NCBI RefSeq assembly: GCF_018613195.1
Contig: NZ_JAGGQQ010000004.1
Span: forward strand, 459,375-523,374
Length of the DNA stretch: 64,000 bases
Origin: Bacillus sp. ISL-45
GTDB taxonomy: Bacteria > Bacillota > Bacilli > Bacillales > Cytobacillaceae
Direction: 5' to 3'
Shown: positions 41,796 to 50,238 of the stretch, piece by piece
How positions within the stretch are numbered: the stretch's first letter is position 1
How the letters are laid out: each line of letters opens with the position of its first letter
Made by a program: the position numbers and the translations under genes
The notes under the pieces: generated by a model
What the model was told of the DNA's origin: nothing
The model's database searches: none
Seen by the model: the letters and a program-made list of their open reading frames with translations, nothing else

Positions 41796-42977
41796 TTATT
41801 GGATAAATTCGGTAACCTTCCGAATGAATTCCTCACCTGAAATTAATCTGCCTCCACCCTGTACAATCGTTTCGTTTCCTCCACCCTTGCCGTCAATGAT
41901 GGATAGTGCTTGTTTGGACCATTCCTTTAAATTGCCTTCTGCATTCTTCCCTTTAGCAAAGACGAATTGCAGCTTTTCCTCATTTTCAGACGCAAGCAAG
42001 ATAATCTTGTCTTCTGCATCCGAAACCAGCATCCTGGCTAGATTTTGAAGTTCCTGAATGTTCTTGTTTTGGAAGACGCGGCTGATGATGGACTCTTTTC
42101 CTGCCCCGATCATATCGGCTGCTTCATATTTTAATAATCGGTCCTTCATTTCATCAATGGCTTTCTCAAGCTCTTTCTTTTGGCCAAGAAGTCTATTTAC
42201 TGCTGCACCCATATCCTGTTCTGGTGCATTCAGCAGGGCTGTGAGCTCCTTGATGACTTCATGCTTTTGGCCGAGCTTGTCCAGTACCCTTTGGCCGCAA
42301 ACAAACTCGACGCGTACCAATTTCTTTTGCCTTTCCCACCCAAGGATTTTCAGCGAGCCAACTTCTGCAGTGCTTTTTGGATGAGTGCCGCCGCATCCAT
42401 TGTAGTCAAAGTCGGGTATTATGACGAGCCTGACGTTATTCGATACAGATAGCTGTTTCCTGAGCCTGTATTCCTTCAATTCCTCTGTACCAACCCATTT
42501 TGTATGAATTGGTCGGTTTTCAAGGATTACCTGGTTAGCGAGCTCCTCCACCTTTTCAGCCTCAACAGCACCCAGAGTTTCTATGTCCAAGTCGATTGTC
42601 AGTGTATCTTTCCCAAGATGGAAGCTGACCGTTTTGTATCCATACAGCTCCTCAAACGCAGCCGAAAGAATATGCTGCCCAGCGTGCTGCTGCATATGGT
42701 CAAATCGGCGGTCCCAGTCAATTGCCCCTTCAATACGATTTCCATCCTTCAGTTCTTCCTTTATGTAATGGCGAATTTCACCGCCAACCTCCTCAACATT
42801 CACTACTTCTATGCCGTTAAGAATTCCTAAGTCGGATGGCTGTCCGCCTCCTGTCGGATAAAAAGCTGTCTGTGAAAGGATTACATAATTCCTCCCAGCT
42901 TCATCTTCCTTTTGCGTAATCAGTTCCGCAGAGAATTTTTTTAAGTAGGCATCGTGATAATACAATTTATTTTCCAT
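41796..42977 (-). CDS. Alanyl-tRNA editing protein (AlaX-type, long form)
   Basis: 393-residue free-standing editing protein that removes Ser or Gly from tRNA-Ala. Zinc ligands are complete: H98 and H102 in 'QQHAGQHIL', C195 and H199 in 'CGGTH'. The N-terminal barrel motif 'TAFYPTGGGQPSDLG' is present. A coiled coil (about 250-290) and a DHHA1-like C-terminal domain with Gly-rich 'GGGNETIVQGGG' mark the long AlaX form. Start ATG 42977 gives the family N-terminus; the longer frame has a poor leader. Confidence 0.9.
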   Translation of the reverse strand: MENKLYYHDAYLKKFSAELITQKEDEAGRNYVILSQTAFYPTGGGQPSDLGILNGIEVVNVEEVGGEIRHYIKEELKDGNRIEGAIDWDRRFDHMQQHAGQHILSAAFEELYGYKTVSFHLGKDTLTIDLDIETLGAVEAEKVEELANQVILENRPIHTKWVGTEELKEYRLRKQLSVSNNVRLVIIPDFDYNGCGGTHPKSTAEVGSLKILGWERQKKLVRVEFVCGQRVLDKLGQKHEVIKELTALLNAPEQDMGAAVNRLLGQKKELEKAIDEMKDRLLKYEAADMIGAGKESIISRVFQNKNIQELQNLARMLVSDAEDKIILLASENEEKLQFVFAKGKNAEGNLKEWSKQALSIIDGKGGGNETIVQGGGRLISGEEFIRKVTEFIQ

Positions 42978-43111
42978 GGATTTCTTCACGCTCCGATTCG
43001 TAAATATGCTAAACAGTATAGCATTTTTTTCAGCAAGCAGTCCTATCGGTATTCTGATCACCAAAACCTACATAAAAACAGCTCCCTATTCCGGAAGCTG
43101 TCGCTGTATTA

Positions 43112-43522
43112 CTATATCGTACCTAAGGCCTGCTCTGCCTTGTTGATCAATATCTTTCCTTCTTCTACAAGTCCTTTTGGGAATGGAGCATCCTTATCAG
43201 CGGGAGATTTAAATTGGTCAAAAGAACCGGTCAGTGCTCCAATGTTCCCCTCCTCATCGACATCTGTCTGGAATTGATGATCAAGCAGGAATGGAGTCCC
43301 GATCTGGACGAAGGTGCCATCATTATCCAATGGACCTCCAGTCGACTTGAATGGAATGCGCACGTACTGGCGATCACCATGGTCATCGTTCATCTTGTAA
43401 TCAATATATGCATGGTCATATTCCCACTGACCATTGACATTGAAGCCAAGCGGGCCAAGTTTTTGCTTCAGTTCACCCACAGTAAGCTTTTTGCCGTCTA
43501 TATTGGATTGTATCGGGATCAT
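43112..43522 (-). CDS. yugN: YugN-like protein
   Basis: 136-residue soluble protein of the YugN family, starting MIPIQSNIDGKKLTVGELKQKL. The conserved 'WEYDHAYIDYKM', 'YVRIPF' and 'PFLLDHQFQ' stretches are in order. Function unknown. Monocistronic; it follows treA but is separated by about 200 bp, occupying the place where treR is usually found in bacilli. Confidence 0.8.
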   Translation of the reverse strand: MIPIQSNIDGKKLTVGELKQKLGPLGFNVNGQWEYDHAYIDYKMNDDHGDRQYVRIPFKSTGGPLDNDGTFVQIGTPFLLDHQFQTDVDEEGNIGALTGSFDQFKSPADKDAPFPKGLVEEGKILINKAEQALGTI

Positions 43523-43727
43523 ACTGCAAACCTCATTTCGTAATGGATTGGTATATTAGCTTTTTCCACCCCGAAAAGGTCATCAAACATTCAGCAGCAC
43601 ACTGGGAAAAATATTATAGGTATTTTTAATGATAATCACTAAATCACTACTATATCGTTAATCACCACTACTTTTTGTACAAATATAATAAAAAAAAGCG
43701 AAGACCCTTATAAGGCCTCCACTTTTA

Positions 43728-45413
43728 CTATTTCGTTAAATGATATACGATCGATTCGTATGGACGGAGATTGATTACTGATATATCTGCAGATGAATCT
43801 TCATAATTGGAAAGCAGGACTTTAGCTTGATAGCCCTCAGCTTCAACGGAGTCTGGCAATTCAAACACAGTGTCTTTTCCATAAAAATTATTGACGACAA
43901 GCAGTTTTTCATCCTGTCTGTTCCTTACATATGCAAATATTTCAGGATCTTCTTCATGGATGAGCTGGTAATCGCCATAGGTGATGATGTCATATTGTTT
44001 TCTCAGCTGGATCAGTTTTTTATAATGATAGAACACTGAATTTTTATCAGCAAGCGCGTTTTCAACATTTACGGTCTGATAATTCCTGGCAACATCAATC
44101 CATGGAGTCCCGTTTGTAAAACCTGCATGCTTTTCTGCATTCCACTGAACAGGCGTTCTGGAATTATCACGTGACTTGCTCTGCAGAATCTTCAGGATTT
44201 CCTCCTCGTCCATGCCTTCTTCCAATTTGATATTATAAATATTCAGGGATTCAACATCTCGATAATCCTCAATTCTTTTAAAATAAGGATTGGTCATGCC
44301 TATTTCTTCGCCTTGGTATATATATGGCGTCCCCTGCATCATATGGACTGCAGTACCCAGCATCTTTGCTGATTCCAGGTGGTATTCACCATCATTTCCA
44401 TATCGCGAGACGACTCTCGGCTGGTCATGGTTACACCAGAACAATGCATTCCATCCGCCGCCTTTATGCATCTCAGCCTGCCACAAAGATAAAATCCGTT
44501 TAAGGGCAAGAAAATCAAAATCTGCAAGGGTCCACTTGTCACCATTTTCATAGTCAACCTTCAAATGATGGAAGTTAAACGTCATACTTAATTCGTTCCG
44601 CTCAGGGTTCGAGTATTTGATGCAATTTTCGATTGTAGTAGAAGACATTTCCCCAACCGTCATGCTGTCATATTTGGAAAGAACCTCAGAGTTCATTTCC
44701 TGCAAATACTCATGAACTTTCGGGCCATCAGTGTAAAATTTCCGGCCATCACCCGGCGGTATCGAGCCATCATCATCAGGGAAATCCTGATCCTTTGAAA
44801 TAAGGTTTATAACATCAAGCCTGAAGCCATCGATTCCTTTCTTGAACCAATAATGCATCATTTCATATACATCATTGCGGAGCTGTTCATTTTCCCAGTT
44901 CAAGTCGGCCTGCGTCACATCGAACAAATGAAGGTAGTATTGTCCTGTTGACTCGTCATATTCCCATGCATTCCCGCCAAATTTGGATTCCCAATTAGTC
45001 GGAGCACTTCCGTCTTCCTTAGGGTCTTTCCATATATAATAGTTTCGGTAACGGCTATCCTTGGATTTAAGGGCATCCTGGAACCACTCATGCTCAGTTG
45101 ATGAGTGGTTCACGACTAAATCCATGATTACCTTGATGCCGCGTGAATGAGCTTCCTCAAGCAAACGGTCGAAGTCTTCCATTGTTCCGTATTCTTCATA
45201 TATCTGATAATAATTTCTAATATCGTACCCATTATCTCTCTGCGGTGAATCATAAACAGGCGTCAGCCATATTACGTCCACTCCAAGTTCCTTCAAATAG
45301 TCCAGCTTGGCGATAATCCCTGGCAGGTCGCCTGTTCCATTGCCGGTTGTGTCATAAAAACTCTTTGGATAGATTTGATAGACAACCGACTTTTTCCACC
45401 ATGGTTCAGTCAT
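43728..45413 (-). CDS. treA: Phospho-alpha-(1,1)-glucosidase (trehalose-6-phosphate hydrolase)
   Basis: 561-residue GH13 enzyme that splits cytoplasmic trehalose-6-phosphate into glucose and glucose-6-phosphate. GH13 motifs are present: 'DLVVNHSS', 'GFRLDVINLI' (nucleophile Asp), 'TVGEMSS' (acid Glu) and 'WCNHDQPRV'. Length equals B. subtilis TreA. GGAGGTGG precedes the ATG. It follows treP by 43 bp in one operon. Confidence 0.95.
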   Translation of the reverse strand: MTEPWWKKSVVYQIYPKSFYDTTGNGTGDLPGIIAKLDYLKELGVDVIWLTPVYDSPQRDNGYDIRNYYQIYEEYGTMEDFDRLLEEAHSRGIKVIMDLVVNHSSTEHEWFQDALKSKDSRYRNYYIWKDPKEDGSAPTNWESKFGGNAWEYDESTGQYYLHLFDVTQADLNWENEQLRNDVYEMMHYWFKKGIDGFRLDVINLISKDQDFPDDDGSIPPGDGRKFYTDGPKVHEYLQEMNSEVLSKYDSMTVGEMSSTTIENCIKYSNPERNELSMTFNFHHLKVDYENGDKWTLADFDFLALKRILSLWQAEMHKGGGWNALFWCNHDQPRVVSRYGNDGEYHLESAKMLGTAVHMMQGTPYIYQGEEIGMTNPYFKRIEDYRDVESLNIYNIKLEEGMDEEEILKILQSKSRDNSRTPVQWNAEKHAGFTNGTPWIDVARNYQTVNVENALADKNSVFYHYKKLIQLRKQYDIITYGDYQLIHEEDPEIFAYVRNRQDEKLLVVNNFYGKDTVFELPDSVEAEGYQAKVLLSNYEDSSADISVINLRPYESIVYHLTK

Positions 45414-45456
45414 GATAAAATATCCACCTCCAACAGGATTTACTCTCTAGTTGCGA

Positions 45457-46863
45457 TTATGCTTCTTTTTTCTTTCTTGTTTTAGCCATTATGAAAGTCA
45501 GTACGAATGGTACGACAAGCGCGATTCCCATCCCGATGAAGAATATTCCCCAAAACTCATTGAAAATGGATAGGAAAGCCGGCAGGCCGCCAACACCAAT
45601 TGATGGTGCCATGACTCCACGGAGTGTAATAACAATTCCGGCAATTGCTGAACCGATGATCGCTGCTATAAATGGATATCTGTAGCGAAGATTCACACCG
45701 AACATTGCTGGCTCGGTTATACCCAGCCATGCTGAAATAGCGGAAGTCATAGAAAGACCCTTTAATTTTTCATTGTTTTTATCAGCAAACATCATTGCAA
45801 AAGCTGCTGATCCCTGCGCGATATTTGAAAGTGCCACCATCGGCCATAGGAAGGTACCGCCGATTGTTCCTATCAACTGTAAATCCACTGCCAGGAAGGT
45901 ATGGTGCATACCTGTGATAACGAGCGGTGCATAAAGGCCACCATAGATCAATCCGCCAATAACTGGCGCTGCTTCAAAAATTCCGACAACCCCGTCAGTG
46001 ATCAAGTTCCCAATTGCAAAAGTGATCGGTCCGATCAGGATGAACGATAGGAATCCTGTTACCAATAAGGCAATTGGAGCTACAGTTAACAACTGGAACG
46101 CATCGGGGATACGCTTGCGTAAGAAGATTTCCATTTTCGCAAGTACATAAGATGCTAACAATACTGGCAGTACCTGGCCCTGATAGCCCACTTTCTCGAC
46201 TGTCAGTCCAAACAAATTCCATGTAGGAACTTCTTCTGCTGCCCCGTAACCCCAGGCGTTCAGCAAATCAGGATGTACAAGCATGAGTCCCAAAACAATA
46301 CCAAATAGCGGGCTTCCGCCAAATTTATTTACCGCACTCCAGCCAATCAAACCTGGAAGGAACACAAAGGCGGTATTGGCAATTAGATTAATGATGCTGG
46401 CAAAATCGGCCCAGCCGGTATAAACATCAATAAATGCCTGTCCTTCGAAGAAGATGTCTTTTCCAGTCAGGATATTATTAATCCCCATCAATAATCCAGC
46501 TGTAACAATTGCCGGCAGGATTGGTATGAAAATATCAGCAAGTGTCTTGATTGCCCTTTGGAGAGGATTCAAGTTTTGTGCCGCGGCATCTTTTATTTCT
46601 TCTTTCGAAGCTTCACCAATTCCAGTAATCGCAACCATTTCTGCATACACCTTATCAACCAGACCCTGTCCAATTACAACCTGGTACTGGCCATTTGCCG
46701 AAAATGATCCTTTTACAAGATCATTATTCTCCAGCTTTTCCTTATCTACCTTACCTTCATCCTTCAAGGCAAAACGCAGCCTTGTTACACAGTGGGTGGC
46801 AGCGGCAATGTTTTCTTTGCCGCCGACAGCTTCAACAATTTGTTCAACAGCTTGTCGATCCAT
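45457..46863 (-). CDS. treP: PTS trehalose-specific EIIBC component
   Basis: 468-residue PTS transporter that imports and phosphorylates trehalose. The EIIB domain has its phospho-cysteine at C25 ('AAATHCVTRLRF'). The EIIC domain with about ten helices follows from residue 100. There is no EIIA domain, so a shared EIIA-Glc is needed. ATG 46863 has GGAGGAG upstream; the frame extends 30 bp further without support. The promoter carries two TreR-type operators and a cre. Confidence 0.94.
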   Translation of the reverse strand: MDRQAVEQIVEAVGGKENIAAATHCVTRLRFALKDEGKVDKEKLENNDLVKGSFSANGQYQVVIGQGLVDKVYAEMVAITGIGEASKEEIKDAAAQNLNPLQRAIKTLADIFIPILPAIVTAGLLMGINNILTGKDIFFEGQAFIDVYTGWADFASIINLIANTAFVFLPGLIGWSAVNKFGGSPLFGIVLGLMLVHPDLLNAWGYGAAEEVPTWNLFGLTVEKVGYQGQVLPVLLASYVLAKMEIFLRKRIPDAFQLLTVAPIALLVTGFLSFILIGPITFAIGNLITDGVVGIFEAAPVIGGLIYGGLYAPLVITGMHHTFLAVDLQLIGTIGGTFLWPMVALSNIAQGSAAFAMMFADKNNEKLKGLSMTSAISAWLGITEPAMFGVNLRYRYPFIAAIIGSAIAGIVITLRGVMAPSIGVGGLPAFLSIFNEFWGIFFIGMGIALVVPFVLTFIMAKTRKKKEA

Positions 46864-46930
46864 AGTTAACTCTCCTCCTGTTACCGTTTTCATTCACTCT
46901 AAAAAAAAGACTTTTATAAATCCAAACACT

Positions 46931-46985
46931 TGTATATACATGTTGTTTGCGTTTTCATTTTACTTGTATATACATGATTAGTCAA
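46931..46985 (-). promoter_or_regulatory. treP promoter with two TreR operators and a cre site
   Basis: Minus-strand TTGACT (46985-46980), 17-bp spacer, TAAAAT (46962-46957). TreR-type palindromes ACTTGTATATACATG have cores TGTATATACA at 46965-46974 (between -35 and -10) and 46931-46940 (about +10 to +20). Minus-strand ATGAAAACGCAAACAA (46958-46943) is a full match to the cre consensus and covers the start of transcription. So trehalose-6-phosphate induction and glucose repression are both readable. Confidence 0.88.
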
Positions 46986-47152
46986 CTGTTTTTATTCACC
47001 CTTTAAAATTCCCAAAAACATTGATTTCAAACAGCCATTTGCCTTATTGCAGCATTCAGGACAAAAATTTACCAGTAACCAGAGATGTTTTGTTAAAAGA
47101 AGTAGAAGGGTAAAAATAAGAGATAAGGAATTTTGCAGGAAGGGTGTTGGGA

Positions 47153-47605
47153 ATGTTAGGCACAAAGAATCTCGAAGAAGGTTATAAAAAGTTTGAATCC
47201 AAGGCAAGAGAGTATATAAAAAAGCCAGAGAAAACGGATATTTTATTGAAGGATGCCGGTAAAAAGGCTGATGACCATAAAGGTTCCCTTGCTGAGATTT
47301 GGGACAACCTGCAGCTGCTGTTCGATTTAGTTGGAGCATGGCGCCGGGGAGAGTACCGGAAAATCCCGACAAGATCTATCGTAACCATTATCGCTTCAAT
47401 CATTTACTTCGTGTCTCCCATTGATTTAGTTCCAGACTTCCTAATTGGGCTGGGAATCGTCGATGACGCGGCGGTAATCGGTTTTGTTTTAAAACAGATT
47501 ACTGTTGACCTGGAAAGTTTCCGTATCTGGAAGGAAAATCATACAGCCAGCAATACCATTATTGAAGAAATCCCGTTCGAAAAGAATACGCAAGGCCTTA
47601 CTTAG
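47153..47605 (+). CDS. YkvA-type DUF1232 membrane protein
   Basis: 150-residue protein with the DUF1232 signature 'YFVSPIDLVPDFLIGLGIVDDAAVIGFVLKQI' split across one or two C-terminal helices; the first 80 residues are hydrophilic. ATG 47153 has AGGAAGGG upstream, better than the GTG nine bases earlier. Function unknown in this family. Divergent from treP. Ends in a terminator. Confidence 0.8.
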   Translation: MLGTKNLEEGYKKFESKAREYIKKPEKTDILLKDAGKKADDHKGSLAEIWDNLQLLFDLVGAWRRGEYRKIPTRSIVTIIASIIYFVSPIDLVPDFLIGLGIVDDAAVIGFVLKQITVDLESFRIWKENHTASNTIIEEIPFEKNTQGLT

Positions 47606-47629
47606 CCCGGAAATTCCCGGGCTGTTTTT
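47604..47629 (+). terminator. Terminator of the DUF1232 gene
   Basis: AGCCCGG / CCGGGCT stem then GTTTTTG, overlapping the stop codon. Confidence 0.8.
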
Positions 47630-47794
47630 GTTGGGAAAATTCATGTTCTCCTCCTAGGTCAAAAGTGGCCTTTTAGGGATTAAACACTTTGTCCTATTCT
47701 AAATCCATAGGCCGTTCCGTACTTTATAATTAACAGTAAATTTTTTACAAAGTTTATTGTTGCGTTATTTTTATAAAAATAAGGGGGATGAATT

Positions 47795-48031
47795 ATGCAA
47801 AAACTGTTTCTGTTGACTTTTGTATTGCTGCTTGTTTTCTCAGGTTCTGTCATTGCCTCTTCTTCACAAAACCAAAATAGGAATGCCAGTCCCGTCGAGG
47901 ATTACCAGGGTAAAACCGAAGTGAATCCAGATGGGTACACATGCTGGCAGTGTACTAAGTACGTTTATCATAATGGTTATAGAACCTGTGTATCAGGCGT
48001 GTGGCTGACAACCTGCCCAGTCATGAATTGA
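47795..48031 (+). CDS. Small secreted four-cysteine protein
   Basis: 78-residue exported protein. A signal peptide of about 22 residues ('FLLTFVLLLVFSGSVIAS') leaves a mature chain of about 55 residues, Asn/Gln-rich at first, then 'YTCWQCTKYVYHNGYRTCVSG' and a final Cys four residues from the end. CxxC plus two further Cys suggests two disulfides or a metal knuckle. AAGGGGG precedes the ATG, and a strong terminator follows. Could be a toxin, signal or wall protein; I recognise no family. Confidence 0.75.
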   Translation: MQKLFLLTFVLLLVFSGSVIASSSQNQNRNASPVEDYQGKTEVNPDGYTCWQCTKYVYHNGYRTCVSGVWLTTCPVMN

Positions 48032-48040
48032 TCACAACAA

Positions 48041-48071
48041 AAAAAGGATGCCGACCTCGGCATCCTTTTTT
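48041..48071. terminator. Bidirectional terminator between the secreted protein and the sugar ABC operon
   Basis: GGATGCCGA / TCGGCATCC stem flanked by seven A and six T. Confidence 0.9.
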
Positions 48072-48080
48072 GTGTGTCCT

Positions 48081-48950
48081 CTACCCTTTTGTACCTGAAG
48101 AGATATTTGAGCCTTCAATAAAGTATTTTTGGAAAAAGAAGAATAACAAAACAACCGGCAATAGAACGGTGACGGACATTGCCATCAAGTAATGCCATTG
48201 CGTCTGGACAGTACCCTTGAAGGTTTGCAGACCAATCTGCAGCGTGTACTTGCTTTCATCATTGATATAAAGCAAAGGGCCTAACAGGTCATTCCATGCA
48301 CCGTTAAATGAAAAGATAGCTACTGTAATCAATGCGGGCTTTGTTAATGGGAGCATGATATGCCACCATATCTGGAGGTGGCCTGCACCATCAAGGACGG
48401 CAGCCTCGATGAGTTCATTCGGAATTCCCATCATGAACTGTCGCAGCAGGAAAATGAAAAAAGCGCTGCCTAGGAATGCTGGCACAAGCAATGGCAGATA
48501 CGTGTCAATCCATCCAAGCTTCGAAAAGAGGATATACTGCGGCACCATTGTCACAAACCCTGGGATAAGCATCGTCGAAAGTACCAAGACAAACAGAGCA
48601 TTTCTTCCCTTGAATCTGATTTTTGCAAAGCCATATGCAACCAGTGAATTGACAAGTACACTTCCGATTGTGCCGACAGTTGCAAGGAAAATTGTATTTA
48701 AAGCCCACCGAGTGAAAGGCGCAGTCTGCCAAGCCTCGATATAATTATTGAAATTGAATTCCTTTGGGAAAAACGTCGGCGGATACTGCGCAATCTCTGC
48801 AGGTGATTTAAGTGAAGTTGAAATCATCCACCATAAAGGCATTAAGATTAATGTACTTCCGGCAAGGAGCAGCAGTGTCACGAATGAGAGTCTTACCCTA
48901 TCTTTGAACTTTTTAGTTTCATAAAATTTTGGTGCTGTCATTGAACTCAT
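48081..48950 (-). CDS. Sugar ABC transporter permease (MalG type)
   Basis: 289-residue CUT1-family permease with six helices. The EAA loop that docks the ATPase is 'ELIEAAVLDGAGHLQIWWHIMLPLTKP'. It partners the upstream MalF-type permease, whose stop it overlaps by four bases. Last gene of the operon. No ATPase is encoded here; in bacilli a shared MsmX-type ATPase serves such transporters. Confidence 0.9.
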   Translation of the reverse strand: MSSMTAPKFYETKKFKDRVRLSFVTLLLLAGSTLILMPLWWMISTSLKSPAEIAQYPPTFFPKEFNFNNYIEAWQTAPFTRWALNTIFLATVGTIGSVLVNSLVAYGFAKIRFKGRNALFVLVLSTMLIPGFVTMVPQYILFSKLGWIDTYLPLLVPAFLGSAFFIFLLRQFMMGIPNELIEAAVLDGAGHLQIWWHIMLPLTKPALITVAIFSFNGAWNDLLGPLLYINDESKYTLQIGLQTFKGTVQTQWHYLMAMSVTVLLPVVLLFFFFQKYFIEGSNISSGTKG

Positions 48951-49939
48951 TTGCCGTCACCCCCTTCATAGTGCACCCACCGTTTACCGAGCTTCATATT
49001 TACCGCAGTCAAAATCATGACAATAATGAAAAGCAGCCAGGCCATTGCAGAAGCATAACCCATGTTAAAGACTTCAAAGGCGTTATTCCACATATGCAGG
49101 TTATAGAATAATAGCGAATTTCCAGGTCCGCCACTTCCGTTTTCGGTCATGACATATGCTTCCTGGAAAATCTGGAATGCACCAATTGTACTCGTGATCA
49201 CATCAAAGAAAATAATTGGAGAGATCATCGGAAGGGTTATATGGTAAAACTTTTGCCAAGGGGATGCACCTTCAATATCAGCTGCTTCATACATCTGAGG
49301 CGATACCCCTTGCATGATTGCAAGGTATAAAAGCATTCCCCCTCCTACACTCCACATTTTCATTAACAGCAATGCTGGCTTTGTCCATTCAGGGTCAAAC
49401 AGCCAGGCTGGACCATCAATCCCGAACCAGCCAAGCATCGTGTTCACCAACCCTGTTGATGGACTCAGAAGCTGCATCCAGAGAAAATATACAGCGACCC
49501 CGGATAAAACGGCCGGCAAATAATAAATTGTCCGGAAAAACTTCATCCCCTTGATCTTCTGGTTCAACAGGACAGCCAGTAAAATAGCTCCCGCAGTCGT
49601 CAATGGAACAGAGAAAACAACATAATAAAGAGTATTAAAAAGAGAAGTGCGGAATAAATCGTCCATCGTAAACATGCGTTTATAGTTTTCCAAACCAATG
49701 AAATTCATTTTTGAAGTAATATTGTAATCTGTGAAACTTGCTGCCAGACTGAATAGCAAGGGACCTAAGGTCAGACCGAGAAACCCAATGATCCATGGTG
49801 AAATGAATAAATAACCAGCCAGATTGTCTTTTGCTTTTCTGCTGAGTCCCTTGGTTCTGGCTGCTTCAGCAGCTTGACGTTCCCTTATAACTTTAGACCC
49901 AGCTTCTGTGTGCACTAATGTACTATCCGATGACTTCAT
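48947..49939 (-). CDS. Sugar ABC transporter permease (MalF type)
   Basis: 330-residue CUT1-family permease. A hydrophilic N-terminal tail of about 40 residues precedes six helices; the EAA loop reads 'QMYEAADIEGASPWQKFYHITLPMISP'. ATG 49939 has GAGGGGGGTTTAGG upstream. It is separated from the binding-protein gene by about 300 bp that contain a terminator-like hairpin, so permease levels are probably set lower than binding-protein levels. Confidence 0.9.
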   Translation of the reverse strand: MKSSDSTLVHTEAGSKVIRERQAAEAARTKGLSRKAKDNLAGYLFISPWIIGFLGLTLGPLLFSLAASFTDYNITSKMNFIGLENYKRMFTMDDLFRTSLFNTLYYVVFSVPLTTAGAILLAVLLNQKIKGMKFFRTIYYLPAVLSGVAVYFLWMQLLSPSTGLVNTMLGWFGIDGPAWLFDPEWTKPALLLMKMWSVGGGMLLYLAIMQGVSPQMYEAADIEGASPWQKFYHITLPMISPIIFFDVITSTIGAFQIFQEAYVMTENGSGGPGNSLLFYNLHMWNNAFEVFNMGYASAMAWLLFIIVMILTAVNMKLGKRWVHYEGGDGK

Positions 49940-50198
49940 CGTTCCTAAACCCCCCTCGTTGCGTTTAACTTGAAATTAGCGGCTTTACCGAAAAAACAGC
50001 TGTCCATTTTCGATTTTTGCTCTGTGTCCTAAAAATTTTTATCCAGGCTTTTTCCGGTAAACTTTGTTGCCTTCTCAAACCAAAGCTAAACCTGGCAGTT
50101 TTTTTACGAATATATCTAATAATCTTACGACAGAATGTTCCCGAATATTGCGGTTACTGAACGGGAATGAAAACCTGATCCCAAAAAGACATTTATCA

Positions 50199-50230
50199 AA
50201 AAGAGAAGGGCGGAATGCGCCTTCTCTTTT
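50199..50230 (-). terminator. Intra-operon terminator/attenuator after the binding-protein gene
   Basis: Minus-strand AGAGAAGG / CCTTCTCT stem (extended by GCG pairs) followed by a T-run, 9 bp after the stop of the binding protein. The 49940-50198 gap holds no gene. Confidence 0.75.
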
Positions 50231-50238
50231 TGTGTTTA

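Noticed and set aside
46992-47372. 126-codon frame on the minus strand
   Set aside because: Overlaps the DUF1232 gene antisense and has no start site.
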